Shown in pieces: positions 43,631 to 54,054 of a stretch of DNA of 64,000 nucleotides. The translations under genes and the position numbers were made by a program. The first letter of the stretch is position 1; each line of letters opens with the position of its first letter. The notes under the pieces are model-generated. The model did no database searches, was not told where the DNA came from, and saw only the letters and a list, made by a program, of their open reading frames with translations. The stretch is from Neopestalotiopsis rosae (Eukaryota > Ascomycota > Sordariomycetes > Amphisphaeriales > Sporocadaceae), in assembly GCA_023078685.1 (NCBI GenBank), contig JALGAS010000008.1, forward strand, positions 1,178,001 to 1,242,000, in the 5' to 3' direction.

Positions 43631-45391
43631 TCAAGAATCACAGCCTTGTACTGGCTTCATGTGACCTTGAAAGAAGTCTACAAAATCAAAGAAGCTCCTT
43701 TTGTATGTTCGTTTGAACCCATCGGTTCGGTTCATGGTCTGTAGGCCATATTGCTGAGAATTGTCCCCCCACTCATTGTTGTCCATCACACTCCAAGCCA
43801 GGGTTCCAATGACCTTGACTCCGTCCTCATACATGGCCTTCAGCATCTCGCTCAAGAAGTTATAATAATAAATGGAGCGCTCAAGGTCGAATCGTTGCTG
43901 GGACAAGTCCTTCAATTGTTCGTTCTGGACCGGGAATCCAAACTCTGTCACCATGATACCCCCGGCCGGTTTGAACGTGTCCCAAAGATACTTCAATTGC
44001 TGCCGGACGTATTGGGGCGCAATGTGAACGAAGGAGTTGGAGGCGGCGCCAATCAGCCAGCCGTCCGGCCTAGTGTCGGACAGAACCACACAAAAGGGCC
44101 AGTTGGCATCCGAGGAGTTTGCAATGCACGCATCCAATCCACCTGGGGGCGCTGTAGCAAATTGAGCACTATACGGGTCGATGGACAAGAAATCGACTGT
44201 TCCATTGACGCGCGCAAGCTGTTCGTCGGTAAGTGCCGACACATTCAATCCGGGTGTATTGAGCACGTCGTCGGGGATCTGCTTGCCTAGAAATAGCGGG
44301 TTGCCCATGAGCCCAAGCACGATATTCTGGTAACGAAGAGCAGCCGCGACATCGGTATCATTGGCTGGACCATTGAGAGGGTAAGCCAAGTTGTTGGCAA
44401 ACTTGAAGCTGATCTTGCCGGTCCCCTTCAGTTCTTCTTTGTACCAGTGGTAGACTTCGGCATGCGCTAGCGTGATGCGTGATATCGTGTTGTAGTCTTT
44501 GAATAGGTACAGGAAGCCGACATTGGGCTCGTTGAAAGTCTGCCAAATGGGAATACGATCCGCATAGTGTGACATTACTACCTTGGCATAGTAGATAAAG
44601 TGCTCAATCATGCTTTCGTCATCGAAATCGACCAACATGGGAGCATCAAAGTGCCAAAGCGTAGGTATGGGAGTGATGCCATACTGCAAACACGTGTTGA
44701 TGAGGTCATCGTAGTGATCGATAGCCTGCTGATTAACTGGCGAACCGGCTATGCCAAATGGAAGAATTCGTGACCAAGATATGGAGAAAGAGTAATAAGG
44801 GACACCCAAGGCTGCCAGTCTTAAAAGGTCTTGTTTGTAGAGATAGTAGTTCATGGTAGTCGAAACTCCATCATCAGTCTGGCTGCTGCTTGACAAGTCC
44901 CCGTTCCTATCCACTACAGGAGCAGGACCGCGGCCCTCGGCCTGGAGTGCACCTTCGATCTGCCATGCCGAACTTGAAACGCCCCAAATGAAGTCCTCGG
45001 GGAGGGTGTAAGTGGTCTCCTGCTTGGGAATTGGTAGTTCGGGTGGAAACACGAGTTCAGATGAAGGAATTGGCGTGGCGCTCATCGTTGTGCTGAATGG
45101 CATGGTGCTAGCATATGTCAAATTTGCTTCCGCCCATAATGCGTTGTACGCGCTTTGCCCATATGACCCATCATCTGATAGCACAGTGTCTGGCTCGTAC
45201 GAATATGTTGTGTGAATGGCCTGTGTAGGTAGTAGCGTGGACGCTTGTGCAAATGGTGGAGCGAAGGCGGTCTTCGTGGCTAACGGGCCACTCAGTGGAG
45301 TCGCGTACCGTTCGGTGCCTATCGCGGTATAGGTGAAGGTCGCGCTGCTCGCGCATGTGAACAAAGCAAGCACCGGAAGAAGATACTCCAT
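43631..45391 (-). CDS. Secreted GH1 beta-glucosidase-like enzyme with N-terminal extension
   Basis: Single exon, 586 residues from ATG 45391. A signal peptide (MEYLLPVLALFTCASSA) is followed by an unusual ~110-residue Thr/Ser/Ala-rich region with no GH1 match. The (alpha/beta)8 domain then starts at about residue 130 (LPEDFIWGVSSSAWQIEGA). The acid/base Glu is in WQTFNEPNVG (about E288) and the nucleophile in MVTEFGFPV (about E483; T-E-F-G in place of the common T-E-N-G). Trp-rich blocks (TLWHFDAP, YSFSISWSRILPFG, GTLAWSVMDNNEW) line the sugar site. The E and N of the -1 site are intact, so activity on beta-glucosides is expected. Several fungal GH1s are intracellular; this one is predicted to be secreted. 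Convergent or nested genes: none. Confidence 0.9.
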   Translation of the reverse strand: MEYLLPVLALFTCASSATFTYTAIGTERYATPLSGPLATKTAFAPPFAQASTLLPTQAIHTTYSYEPDTVLSDDGSYGQSAYNALWAEANLTYASTMPFSTTMSATPIPSSELVFPPELPIPKQETTYTLPEDFIWGVSSSAWQIEGALQAEGRGPAPVVDRNGDLSSSSQTDDGVSTTMNYYLYKQDLLRLAALGVPYYSFSISWSRILPFGIAGSPVNQQAIDHYDDLINTCLQYGITPIPTLWHFDAPMLVDFDDESMIEHFIYYAKVVMSHYADRIPIWQTFNEPNVGFLYLFKDYNTISRITLAHAEVYHWYKEELKGTGKISFKFANNLAYPLNGPANDTDVAAALRYQNIVLGLMGNPLFLGKQIPDDVLNTPGLNVSALTDEQLARVNGTVDFLSIDPYSAQFATAPPGGLDACIANSSDANWPFCVVLSDTRPDGWLIGAASNSFVHIAPQYVRQQLKYLWDTFKPAGGIMVTEFGFPVQNEQLKDLSQQRFDLERSIYYYNFLSEMLKAMYEDGVKVIGTLAWSVMDNNEWGDNSQQYGLQTMNRTDGFKRTYKRSFFDFVDFFQGHMKPVQGCDS

Positions 45392-46695
45392 TTCCGTACG
45401 GTTCACACTGCGGGCTAGACTCTAAAGCATGCTCACTAAATCCAAATCGCCATCCTCAGTGAGGAAAATTGGATGATAATAAATGGTTACATGCTGCCAA
45501 GCTGATGATGGCATTCAGAACCCAGCGGCCAGTGATCATGCTTTGAGGAGTGCTTTGTGTCGACCGGCACGGGGCACGGATCGGCTCGGGATTACACACG
45601 ACTGGAGATCGTTCAAAGCAAGGCTGGTCAGTCTGGCAATCCTGCACGATGACCCTGGAATACTACATGGTTGAATACAGCACGTCCACATCGTGCATTC
45701 GGTTCGTGCTTTGGGGTATGCATTTCCCCGCAAAATCGGTCTGATCACCTTGGCGGCTCCGCTGTGAGCACCAAATCGCGGGGAACCCCCACCGGAAAGG
45801 TGCGCCGAACCATCCTAGATCAGCGTTCAGTATAGCGCTTGTCATCTCTCGGTTCCAAATCTTCAACTTCGGATATTATCATGCCGGAAACCATTGCATT
45901 TGCAAGATACCTCTGAATCAATCCCGATCGCGTGAACTGACAATATCTGTGAGGATTATATACCACATCCACTCTCGATCTGTATTCTTGGCCACTACAT
46001 TGTCATTCAGGTTAGTGACAACTATGGTACATTTGGGTTTTCATTTTCTGTTTTGCTCCTCTCTTGGGTCGAGACTCCATAAACGAAGCACTACAGATTA
46101 TCATCGGCTGCAGAGAATTAGAGAGATGCGCAGCTCGACATCATCGAGATGGTCCACTTTTTTAATAATACCTACAGTCAATGCTATCGTGGTGCAAATT
46201 GGCTGGTTTGGTGAAATTAAGCCTCCATCTGCATTAGTTGAATACGGCAGCGTGTATACAAGGTTGGCAACCTAGTTGAATCTGGCAAAAGATCGCATGA
46301 CTTTTGGCAGATGCAGGCCAACGGGCCACTCGAAAGTCGGTAGCGCCAAGACACTGCTCTGCGCGAGCGGGAAGGATCTCGGAAAATCTCAGCTTTTAGT
46401 CGCATGTCGCTGTAATTGTCTTTACGATCTATTGCTGATAGGACAGATTGACCAGAGCATGAAGGCTAATGATACTCAGATGACTGTAAAATGATGGCAG
46501 TCGTATCGCAACTCAATGAAAAGAAACTCAGAACATGTTTCTTTTGTTTCCTCGCATATGTGAACGTGTGCTGATTTGAATATTCAATACAAATATCGGT
46601 GATATTTCTACGTCTTATGATGGTGACTCGCGTTTTCAATATCGTTCAATTCGAAGAATTCTTTGATCGTCTTCCCAATCTTTCACTTCATAAAA
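45392..46695. other. Divergent intergenic region, GH1 / CVNH
   Basis: About 1.3 kb between the GH1 start (minus) and the CVNH start (plus). Apart from CreA-like sites near the GH1 side, listed separately, I see no gene. Confidence 0.4.
45724..45791. promoter_or_regulatory. Cluster of CreA/Cre1-like G-rich sites upstream of GH1
   Basis: Three G/C-rich words fitting the carbon-repressor consensus SYGGRG on one strand or the other lie 335-400 bp upstream of the GH1 ATG: CCCCGC at 45726-45731, GCGGGG at 45778-45783 and CCCCCAC at 45785-45791. Two are nearly adjacent and in opposite orientation, the arrangement usually needed for CreA action. Suggests glucose repression; sequence-based inference only. 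Confidence 0.45.
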
Positions 46696-47260
46696 ATGCG
46701 GACAAGCACCTTACTCGGCATACTTGCTGTGGTGGGCCCCTCTGTGGTTCTAGCTGCTGCTACACCTGCCGCAGAGTTGTATCCAGGTGTGACAGCGAGA
46801 GAATTGGAACCGCGAAAGTACTCACCCACTTGCAACAATTGTACTCTACAGAATGGCCATTTGCTGAATTGTCTGTGCGACCGAACTACGAATAACATCA
46901 CGACCCAGGTCGACACTTCTCTGGATCTGAACTTATGTATCACCAATGAGGACGGCATTCTTGGCTGGTACAAAAAGTCTGTGGTGATGCTGCACCGTGC
47001 CCAATGACTTGCTTGCTAAGAAATGTTATAGTGGGTACGCTTTCTATAGCTGCACCAAATCTCGCATAGCCTATGACGACTTTTATTTGCGGGCGTTTTG
47101 CACTGCCCGGAATGGCACCCAGGTGTATAACCGCTTTTTCAATTTGGGTACGTTCAGGATCCAATCAAGTCGGTCTGAAATGCAATAGAAAAGCTGACTC
47201 ATCAAAGATACACACATCTACAACGTTGACGGTAAATTGGTTTACGACGGCAAAAGATGA
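46696..47260 (+). CDS. Small secreted CVNH (cyanovirin-N homology) domain protein
   Basis: Three short exons, 46696-46976, 47032-47147 and 47208-47260, phases 2 and 1, encode 149 residues. A signal peptide (MRTSTLLGILAVVGPSVVLA) and short pro-segment (ELEPRKY) precede the CVNH fold, which has two tandem repeats. Repeat 1 reads CNNCTLQNGHLLNCLCDR, then DTSLDLNLCITNEDGILGWY. The first splice (AA|GTCTGT...TATAG) joins NGYAFYSC and starts repeat 2 (LRAFCTARNGTQVYNRFFNL). The second (G|GTACGT...CAAAG) completes it with DTHIYNVDGKLVYDGKR. Each repeat ends with the 'I.N.DG.L.W/Y' signature of the family. CVNH proteins bind mannose-type glycans; secreted fungal members are candidate effectors or wall lectins. 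Without the introns only the first repeat is open. Confidence 0.82.
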
Positions 47261-48427
47261 CCCGTGAACTTTTGCGTGGAAGGTATCTAGTTGGCTTCAT
47301 GGAACTGTCGAAGCTGCTAGATTCTGCGGACACTTGGTTCTGCTACAAAATTAATATTCGTATCTACGTTGCATATCAAGTGCAGGTAATTTATCGCATC
47401 ATAAGTTTGCCGTATCCTTCATGTTGTTCAGACATGAGTGAGGAACGGGTGTTCGGATACCGCATACCTGCTTTTTCACCAGCTGATTCGGGACCGATAA
47501 GGGGCTCTCTTATCTGTCAGCCCGCCCAACCTTGTACTCATCAGCCACGAGACCCGCACATGGCCCCCAATGTCACATCAAGGAGCGGCCATTCCGCATC
47601 CTTCACCTCGTACTTTTTGTAGGGGTTGACCGTAGCAGATAAACACATGCTATGTTTTTACCACCATTGTAACACATCATTACTCACCGAGATCAATGCT
47701 TGAAGTGTGACGCGTCTTGGCAATCTGGGAGTGCCGGTAATTCAATGCAGGGAGGGTTACATAGAGTTGGACAGGATGGGAATTGATGCATCGCTACGAA
47801 GGTTTATGGTCGGTCCCGCGCATGCTAATACGCCAGTCGATTCTCAGACTCAGCCAAGCCGAATTTGTGCTTCACGCCCTGTCCGAGTGATATGCACCTA
47901 CCTGTTCGGATACCAAATCACCCTCAATCAAAGGCTATATTTGGTATACGTTCAATCTGGAGGATGTGCAATGCGATTGGCGCAATCGACGCCTCAGTAA
48001 TCCTTTGGTGGGGGCTGAGTTTCCCATGCTGAATAAGGACAGCTGCCATCATTGTCTTTGCCTCAGCTAGGGTAGCATCCAAGGATTGCAAGGCACAATA
48101 TACTCTCCATTTACGAACTCAGCTACTTGGCATGGCTAAGCAAACTTGGATCGCGTCTCATGATTGGACAACATCTCAATCGTCGGGGTGGAGATCATAG
48201 ATATATGCATGGCACCTATGCCGCGGCCAAGGGCCAATGCGAACCGAACCCCATAACGGCAACCAACAGTGTCAAATTGGTAGGACTGCAAGATGTCGCC
48301 ATATTAGTCGCTGCATGCTTCCTCCGGGACTCCTATAAAGTATGTATGAAACAGATTCGTCAACGTGTGCAATTGGATGGAGTGTCTACTTCACATAGTT
48401 CCAACGGCCATAGCTTTCTGGTTTACC
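47261..48427. other. Gene-free stretch with GATA-site palindrome
   Basis: About 1.17 kb with no supportable gene. It contains a GATAAG word at 47496-47501 and its complement CTTATC at 47509-47514 in inverted orientation, i.e. two GATA-factor sites 7 bp apart. The nearest downstream gene is the membrane protein at 48428, about 0.9 kb away. No TATA box is convincing. Confidence 0.4.
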
Positions 48428-50433
48428 ATGTTTGAGACTCATGCGACAGTTCGTGAATATGATACTAGTCATGCGATGAGTGATACTTCAAGTACCATAA
48501 ACTCAAAGACGACACCCCATGGTCCGCCCGAGAACGAGTCATGGTCAAAGCGGTGGTATTTTCTGATCTTGCCATTGGCACCTACTGTCCCGATGGTCAT
48601 CTTCATTTGCATATTTTACAATCGACAGTCTTGGAAATGGGCCGCGAGGTCGCCAGAAGAGTATCTCTCTTATGATACGTGCAACGCACAGGATGGTAGT
48701 CTCATGGAGAGATTGTTCACGATTGACATCACATATGGCAATTACGGATTCGCCAAAGTGAAAGTTATTGCTCTGGCGTGGGACACGCTCATTGCGCAAG
48801 CAGGTCGCGCTTTACATGTGTATATCCTCTATCGGCACGTGGCCCGGAAATTGCTCATATGCTTCATGGAGCACTCCAGCGTCACCTACGAAAACTACAT
48901 CGCGGTCATCTTTTCGCGGGCGTGGTGGGGCACCCTCAAGTTCTTCCTGGGAAGGCTTTCTCGACAGAACAAGTTTCCACTGTCAATGGCAATTTTTGGG
49001 TTCGTCTATCTGATCACTTACACATTCTTTTTCTCGGCAGTCTGGAGCGCCGCGACAGGATACATTAGCCCCGCGGAACGGGCGTATCAAATGCCAGACA
49101 GCACCTACCTCCCCTTGAACTCGCCACATCTCGCGCTTTGCTGGAAGATTGATAGCGGGCGATTAGGCCTGAGCCCAGGCCATGTCGAACTTGGCCCAGA
49201 CTTCTCCATGCTGGAACCCTGGCTGTACAAGAATTCCAACAATGGTCGTTGGTCGGGATTGGAGTCTTTGGAGAACCCTCCATCCATAGGTCCAGGCAAT
49301 GGGCAAATGAAATCAAGCCGCGTCAAGAGGAGTAGTGTTGAGCCTTATGAAGCTACAGATAAAAAGACAAACACAGATGAATACGACGCTGAGACGGCTT
49401 TCAGGGGCTGGACTCGCACAATTTGGGACAACATTGGTCCCGCCGGAATGGGACTTGACAGCCCACAGTCAGGTATATCCCAAGATATCTTCAGCTGTAA
49501 GCCCAATTTTGGCATTTTTGTACTTGCGTCAACTAATGACAGTTTTTAGATGCATTCACCACCAGAATGTTCCAAGTTGTATTCAATGCCACGGGATTGA
49601 ATGTTACTGGCTACGATACACCCATGAACCTCAATGCGACAGATGCCTCAGCTGTCATTGACTTTACTGTAGAGAGCAAGCGTGTCCTGGATGTTACACG
49701 AGAAAGTGAGCTCCCCAAATCATTAGACTTTTATCAGTTTCACTATTTGAATGGGGTCAATCACAGCCAAGATATTGGTAACGACATTAAGCTGTTCAAT
49801 ACCTGGCCTATTTCTGTTGATACCGACTCATACGTCATCAATGAAACAATCAGGGCAAGAGGGGGAGCGATTCCTTACAATTCCACATTTTCGTTCAACG
49901 GAACAGATTACCCTCTGGAAGCACCATTTCTCGATATCGGACACAGCTGTTCCCACCCCTACAACTATTTCACAGCACTCGGTAACTGTGTGTGTTATAA
50001 TGGAGAGCCTATCACATACCCCTGGTACAGCGATGACAATTTGGTCTGTCTGGACTCGCCCCGATATGTGTGGGGCTTCTCCTCGTTCATGCTCTTCCTT
50101 GCCGCCATTCTTGAGCTCATCTGGGTTATTTTCGCAATCCTAATCCGAGGCTATTGCCAGTGGTCGAGTCAGTTGATGAAGTACCCTCGGGTCAAACGTG
50201 CTGGGTTCGTGTGGGAAGTCCTGGAGATTTCAGAAGCCATGAGAAGAGACCTGGGTGACCAGGACAGCATGACGCATGAGAGGGTTTTGAGGGCAAGTCT
50301 ATCTAGGCAGGACAGCATTGGATATGCTATCGATGTGGACAGCCATGGCGTTTTGCAGGGCGTGAACATTGTCAGCCGAAGTCGAGGGACCAACACTACC
50401 AATGGCCGACTTGACAAGGACAGCGCGTTATGA
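48428..50433 (+). CDS. Fungal polytopic membrane protein, unknown function
   Basis: Two exons, 48428-49496 and 49550-50433, phase 1, intron GTAAGC...TTTTTAG with AACTAATG branch, encode 650 residues. Hydrophobic segments: YFLILPLAPTVPMVIFICIF (near residue 40), FPLSMAIFGFVYLITYTFFF (about 180-200), and FMLFLAAILELIWVIFAILI (about 555-575). Between the last two lies a ~330-residue region rich in Asn-x-Ser/Thr sites with paired cysteines (GNCVCYNGEPI), probably outside the cell or in the lumen. The C-terminus is cytosolic-like and charged. This layout is common in unnamed euascomycete-specific membrane proteins, often next to HET-like genes. In-frame ATG at 48377 is an alternative start. Function unknown. 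Confidence 0.8.
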
Positions 50434-50582
50434 TAGACTCCACGAAAGATGAAAGAAAATTTTCTGGATGCATGAAAGCCATAGCCATTTTTGTGTACTT
50501 TAACGATGATTGATTATCTAGTACCTATTGCAATCTCTTAAATCTGTAAATATTACAAGAATTTCTGAAACCATGCTACCGC

Positions 50583-50840
50583 TTACTTGGCGGCTTGATC
50601 GGCTGCTTCGTCCGCATCTTTCGCGGATCGATGTGCTCTTACCCGAGTCCGAGCCTGGGCTTTCCGGGAAGTAGTGCCAAGGAAGTCATGCAAAACAAAG
50701 TATACCAACTGTCTGAGCGGCCCACTGAAACTCACTGTGATGAGCCCCACCCAAGATGCAGTTATGGGCAAATGACAGGGGCTTTGCATCAAAATGACCA
50801 ACATTGAACCACCAACATCAAGTGTGCATATCGAAACCAT
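50583..50840 (-). CDS. Possible very small protein or 3' exon, unknown
   Basis: An 85-codon frame from ATG 50840. Only the last ~50 residues look like coding (PLRQLVYFVLHDFLGTTSRK then ARTRVRAHRSAKDADEAADQ ending AAK), with Ala/Asp/Lys-rich codons typical of the local genes. The first ~35 residues (MVSICTLDVGGSMLV) look less convincing and could be intron; a CACAG|TGAG-like junction lies between. I cannot name it or prove it is expressed. Confidence 0.22.
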   Translation of the reverse strand: MVSICTLDVGGSMLVILMQSPCHLPITASWVGLITVSFSGPLRQLVYFVLHDFLGTTSRKAQARTRVRAHRSAKDADEAADQAAK

Positions 50841-51047
50841 CAATGTGCAACAGCGAAAGATCTAAATGTCCGTCAACAAAGATCAATTTCATTTACATTC
50901 CTCAATCTTTGACATTTGATCCTTCTGTCTAGTACTTTGAAAGTGGTTACCTGAGCAACATCGGGCCTTCATCCTTCTTTGTTTGTCCTACAGAGCATTT
51001 ACCGCTGGGGAGACGCATTCAGACAGATCTCCACAATCCATCGGAAT

Positions 51048-52706
51048 ATGGGCAGCAGAGTAGCCGAGGTGGTTGCGGCCATCCGTCAGACCATCCCGCA
51101 AGCTCACCTCGTCACACCCAATGACGTGGATGAGTACCAAGCACTGAACAACAGTTATCTTTCAGGGTTCGAGAGTGACCTGACACCTGCCTGCATCTTC
51201 CTTCCGCGGTCCAAGGACGAGGTCGCTGCTTTTCTTCGAGCTGTTGAGCCCTGTGTCGGAGATGTCCAATTTGCCATTCGTGCAGCCGGTCGGCAGCCTC
51301 TGCCCGGCTGTGCAAATGTCCAAGACGGCATCACTGTCGACCTTCGTTCACTCAAAGGTCTCGAGCTCCAAGAAGATGGTGTTGTTCGGATTGGCGCTGG
51401 CGAGAACTGGGGTGCAGTCTACGAGTACCTGGAGCCACATGTCCTAGGCGTCACTGGTGGCAAATCGACGACTTGTGGCATAGGGGGCTTGGCAACCCAA
51501 GGTAAGTACATGTCTAACAACTTGGCGGCTTCACAATAACTGATGCATGTCATTTTAAGGTGGGCTTTCATTCTACTCAAGCCGAGAAGGCTTTATCTGC
51601 GATAACATTATCAACTTTGAGGTCGTAGTCGCATCGGGCGAGATTCTCAATGCAAACGCCCAGGAGAATCCAGATCTCTGGGTGGCGCTTCGTGGGGGAG
51701 GAAACAACTTGGGTATGCCACCACGACTTGTTTGTCCAAGATTGTGATCGAGCGGCTTCTTGGAGAGGGAGATGTGTTATGATCTGACCGCTTGAATTAG
51801 GTATTATCACCCGCTTTGACTTCCGAACCTTCAAACAAGGGCCAATGTACGGCGGTATGGTGTGGTATACCAAGCCAAGTTTCCCGGGTCAGATCGCCGC
51901 CCTCGTCAAAGAACTTACATCGCCGGATGCCGATGTCGAAACGCACTTCATGCTCAGCCTCGCCTGTGCCCCTTCGTTTGGCTTTGGAAATGACGTCTTG
52001 TGTCTCAATCAACTCTACTATACCCAAGCCGTCGAGGATCCTCCTGCTCTTGCCCCATTTACCCATGTCCAGCCACAAAGAGCCGAGATGAACAGCATGA
52101 AGATCCAAACCCTGCTCGAGGCCGCGACGGAACAGTCCAATGCGGGACAGAGTATGATCAGGTATGATTCGAATGTCGAGAACAGTCAAAAGAGTCCAAC
52201 AAGCTAATGAGTAGTTCACCAGATGTCTTTACATGAATGTGTGCGTCAAAGCAGATATCGACACTTTAGTCACTGGTGGCGACATTTGGTGCGAGGAGTT
52301 AGAGCCGGTCAAAGATGCAGCCGGCCTCATGTGCTCCTACACCTTGCAGGCTTACCCAGTGTCGCAGCTCAACAGGACCGATGCAAATGGTGGCAATGTA
52401 TTGGGCTTGGACCCCGATAACGGCCCAGTTGTCAATGTTCTGCTACTTTCATACTGGGCGGACAAGAAAGACGACGATCGCGTCACCGCCTTTATGCAAA
52501 CGGCCTTGAAGAGGATTGAGAAAAGTGCCGAATCCAAGGGCCAGCTGATTCCGTTCATTTACTGGAACTATGCATTCTCTGACCAAGCTGCTTTGCGGTC
52601 TTATGGCGCGGAGAATGTGCACAAGCTGCAGGAAGCCAGCAAGAAGTATGATCCCAAGGGAGTTTTTCAGACGGCTTGCCCAGGCGGATTCAAGCTGTTC
52701 CAGTAG
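51048..52706 (+). CDS. FAD-linked oxidoreductase, berberine-bridge-enzyme-like
   Basis: Four exons, 51048-51501, 51560-51712, 51801-52161 and 52223-52706, phases 1, 1 and 2, encode 483 residues. The FAD_binding_4 domain is seen as [38 protein letters not shown], then [31 protein letters not shown] and [36 protein letters not shown]. The C-terminal BBE block is [16 protein letters not shown] ... KYDPKGVFQ. Family members oxidise alcohols or close rings in secondary metabolism, usually with FAD bound through His and Cys. Here the His of the usual R-S-G-G-H motif is replaced (RAAGRQ), so covalent linkage through that residue is unlikely. No clear signal peptide, whereas many relatives have one. 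Neighbours do not form an obvious pathway. Confidence 0.87.
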
Positions 52707-54054
52707 ACGCATAGCGTAGATGAGTACCGCGATTGGAAATACACTTTTGCACTACCAAAGAAGCAATTTTCCCTCCATGTGGTCAGTGGATTTGAAGTTG
52801 CTGTTACCACCATGTTTCTCGATCGTGCATTTGTTCAGAATGATACAAATGAAACCCGTTTTTCTTTCTTTCTTTTTTTTTCTCCACATTCTCTCCGAGC
52901 TATGATATGATACCCACGGGTATACCTCAGTAGGTAATTAATGCGATTGGATCGATTGAGGACTCGAACTCAACGCGGTAAATATGCAGGCGACACATTA
53001 TTATTGCACTGGCTGCAAAAGAGCGGGCCGGTCTTCCCCAGTAGTCCTGTCATGTGGCCGCCAGATCAATACCCAGGTGGGTGACCATGGAGGATTCCTA
53101 CCAATCTTTTCCCCACATTCTCCATATCTGTTTTTCTTTTCCTCCGATTAGCTTGTTTTCTCCACTATTTCTTTCATCTCAGAATACCAGGAAAACGGAA
53201 AGCCGAGGTGCTTTGAACGCAATCAGGGCCTAACCTGACCCGCCAGCTGCGGGTAAGTGGGCTGCAGGCTACGGGCTCGGGCCGCGAAATAACAAGATTC
53301 CCACCCATCAATTTCGGTACCGTTTTGTGATCAACGGCGGAGGAGCCACCATCATGCTGATCCAACGACGAAAGTCTCTCGGGACTCGAGTTACCGGAAT
53401 CATTATCAATCACGAACCACAAAATTTCATCGATTCAGTTAATTTGTCGTCAGCAGAGTGCCACTATTCTACAGCAGGCCTCAATGGGCCCAGGATGATG
53501 AGGAAATCATTACTTGCAGATTATACCACGATCCAGATGCAGCCATCTGGCATCGTGTCTGCAAATCGGCCCATGTACTAAACTTCCGGTGCCATCTAAT
53601 GTGTAATTGAAAATAAAGAAGGGGACCTCCAGTAAAGGACCCTCGATGTGTAGACTCAATCAATTGTCGATTTTGTAAGGAAATGTGGAGTAGGATTAGA
53701 ACTGCATCAATACAAACATGCATGTGGTAGGTTACAGGTATCTGATGTGTATGTACGGAAATCAGCATCGTTTACATAGCTAGGAAAAGAAACCTTATCT
53801 CCACTCGGGCTAGGAGCTTTGATAATTTGGGAAACCCCGTTTCCTTTTCCCGTGAGGACCACTCGTTCAATGGCGTTCATGAATTGGAATTCGACCAGCA
53901 TTGCATCAGACTTACCATCATATGTATTTGACCACTCTCCTCTTCTATAAGAGGAACGGGTGTATGGTAGGACTTACGTTACGGAACGTGACATCTTCGT
54001 GGTCTTTCAGAACATTTTGCATACCGTAGACTACTTCAACAAAACTTCAGAACC
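52707..54054. other. Gene-free stretch between BBE and ankyrin genes
   Basis: About 1.35 kb with no supportable gene. A T-rich run with TTTC repeats (52859-52881) marks the BBE 3' region. A word GTTCGAGTCC on the minus strand at about 52960 resembles a tRNA B box but no A box or cloverleaf accompanies it. Confidence 0.4.

Noticed and set aside
48127..48435. 102-codon frame just upstream of the membrane protein
   Set aside because: No ATG at its beginning, no motif, and not joinable to the downstream exon in phase.
10602..52706. A full secondary-metabolite gene cluster
   Set aside because: Tailoring-type genes are present, but no PKS, NRPS, terpene synthase or prenyltransferase is seen, and housekeeping genes interrupt the series.
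52945..52980. tRNA B-box-like GTTCGAGTCC on the minus strand
   Set aside because: The T-arm would need an eight-base loop, and no A box is found at the right distance.
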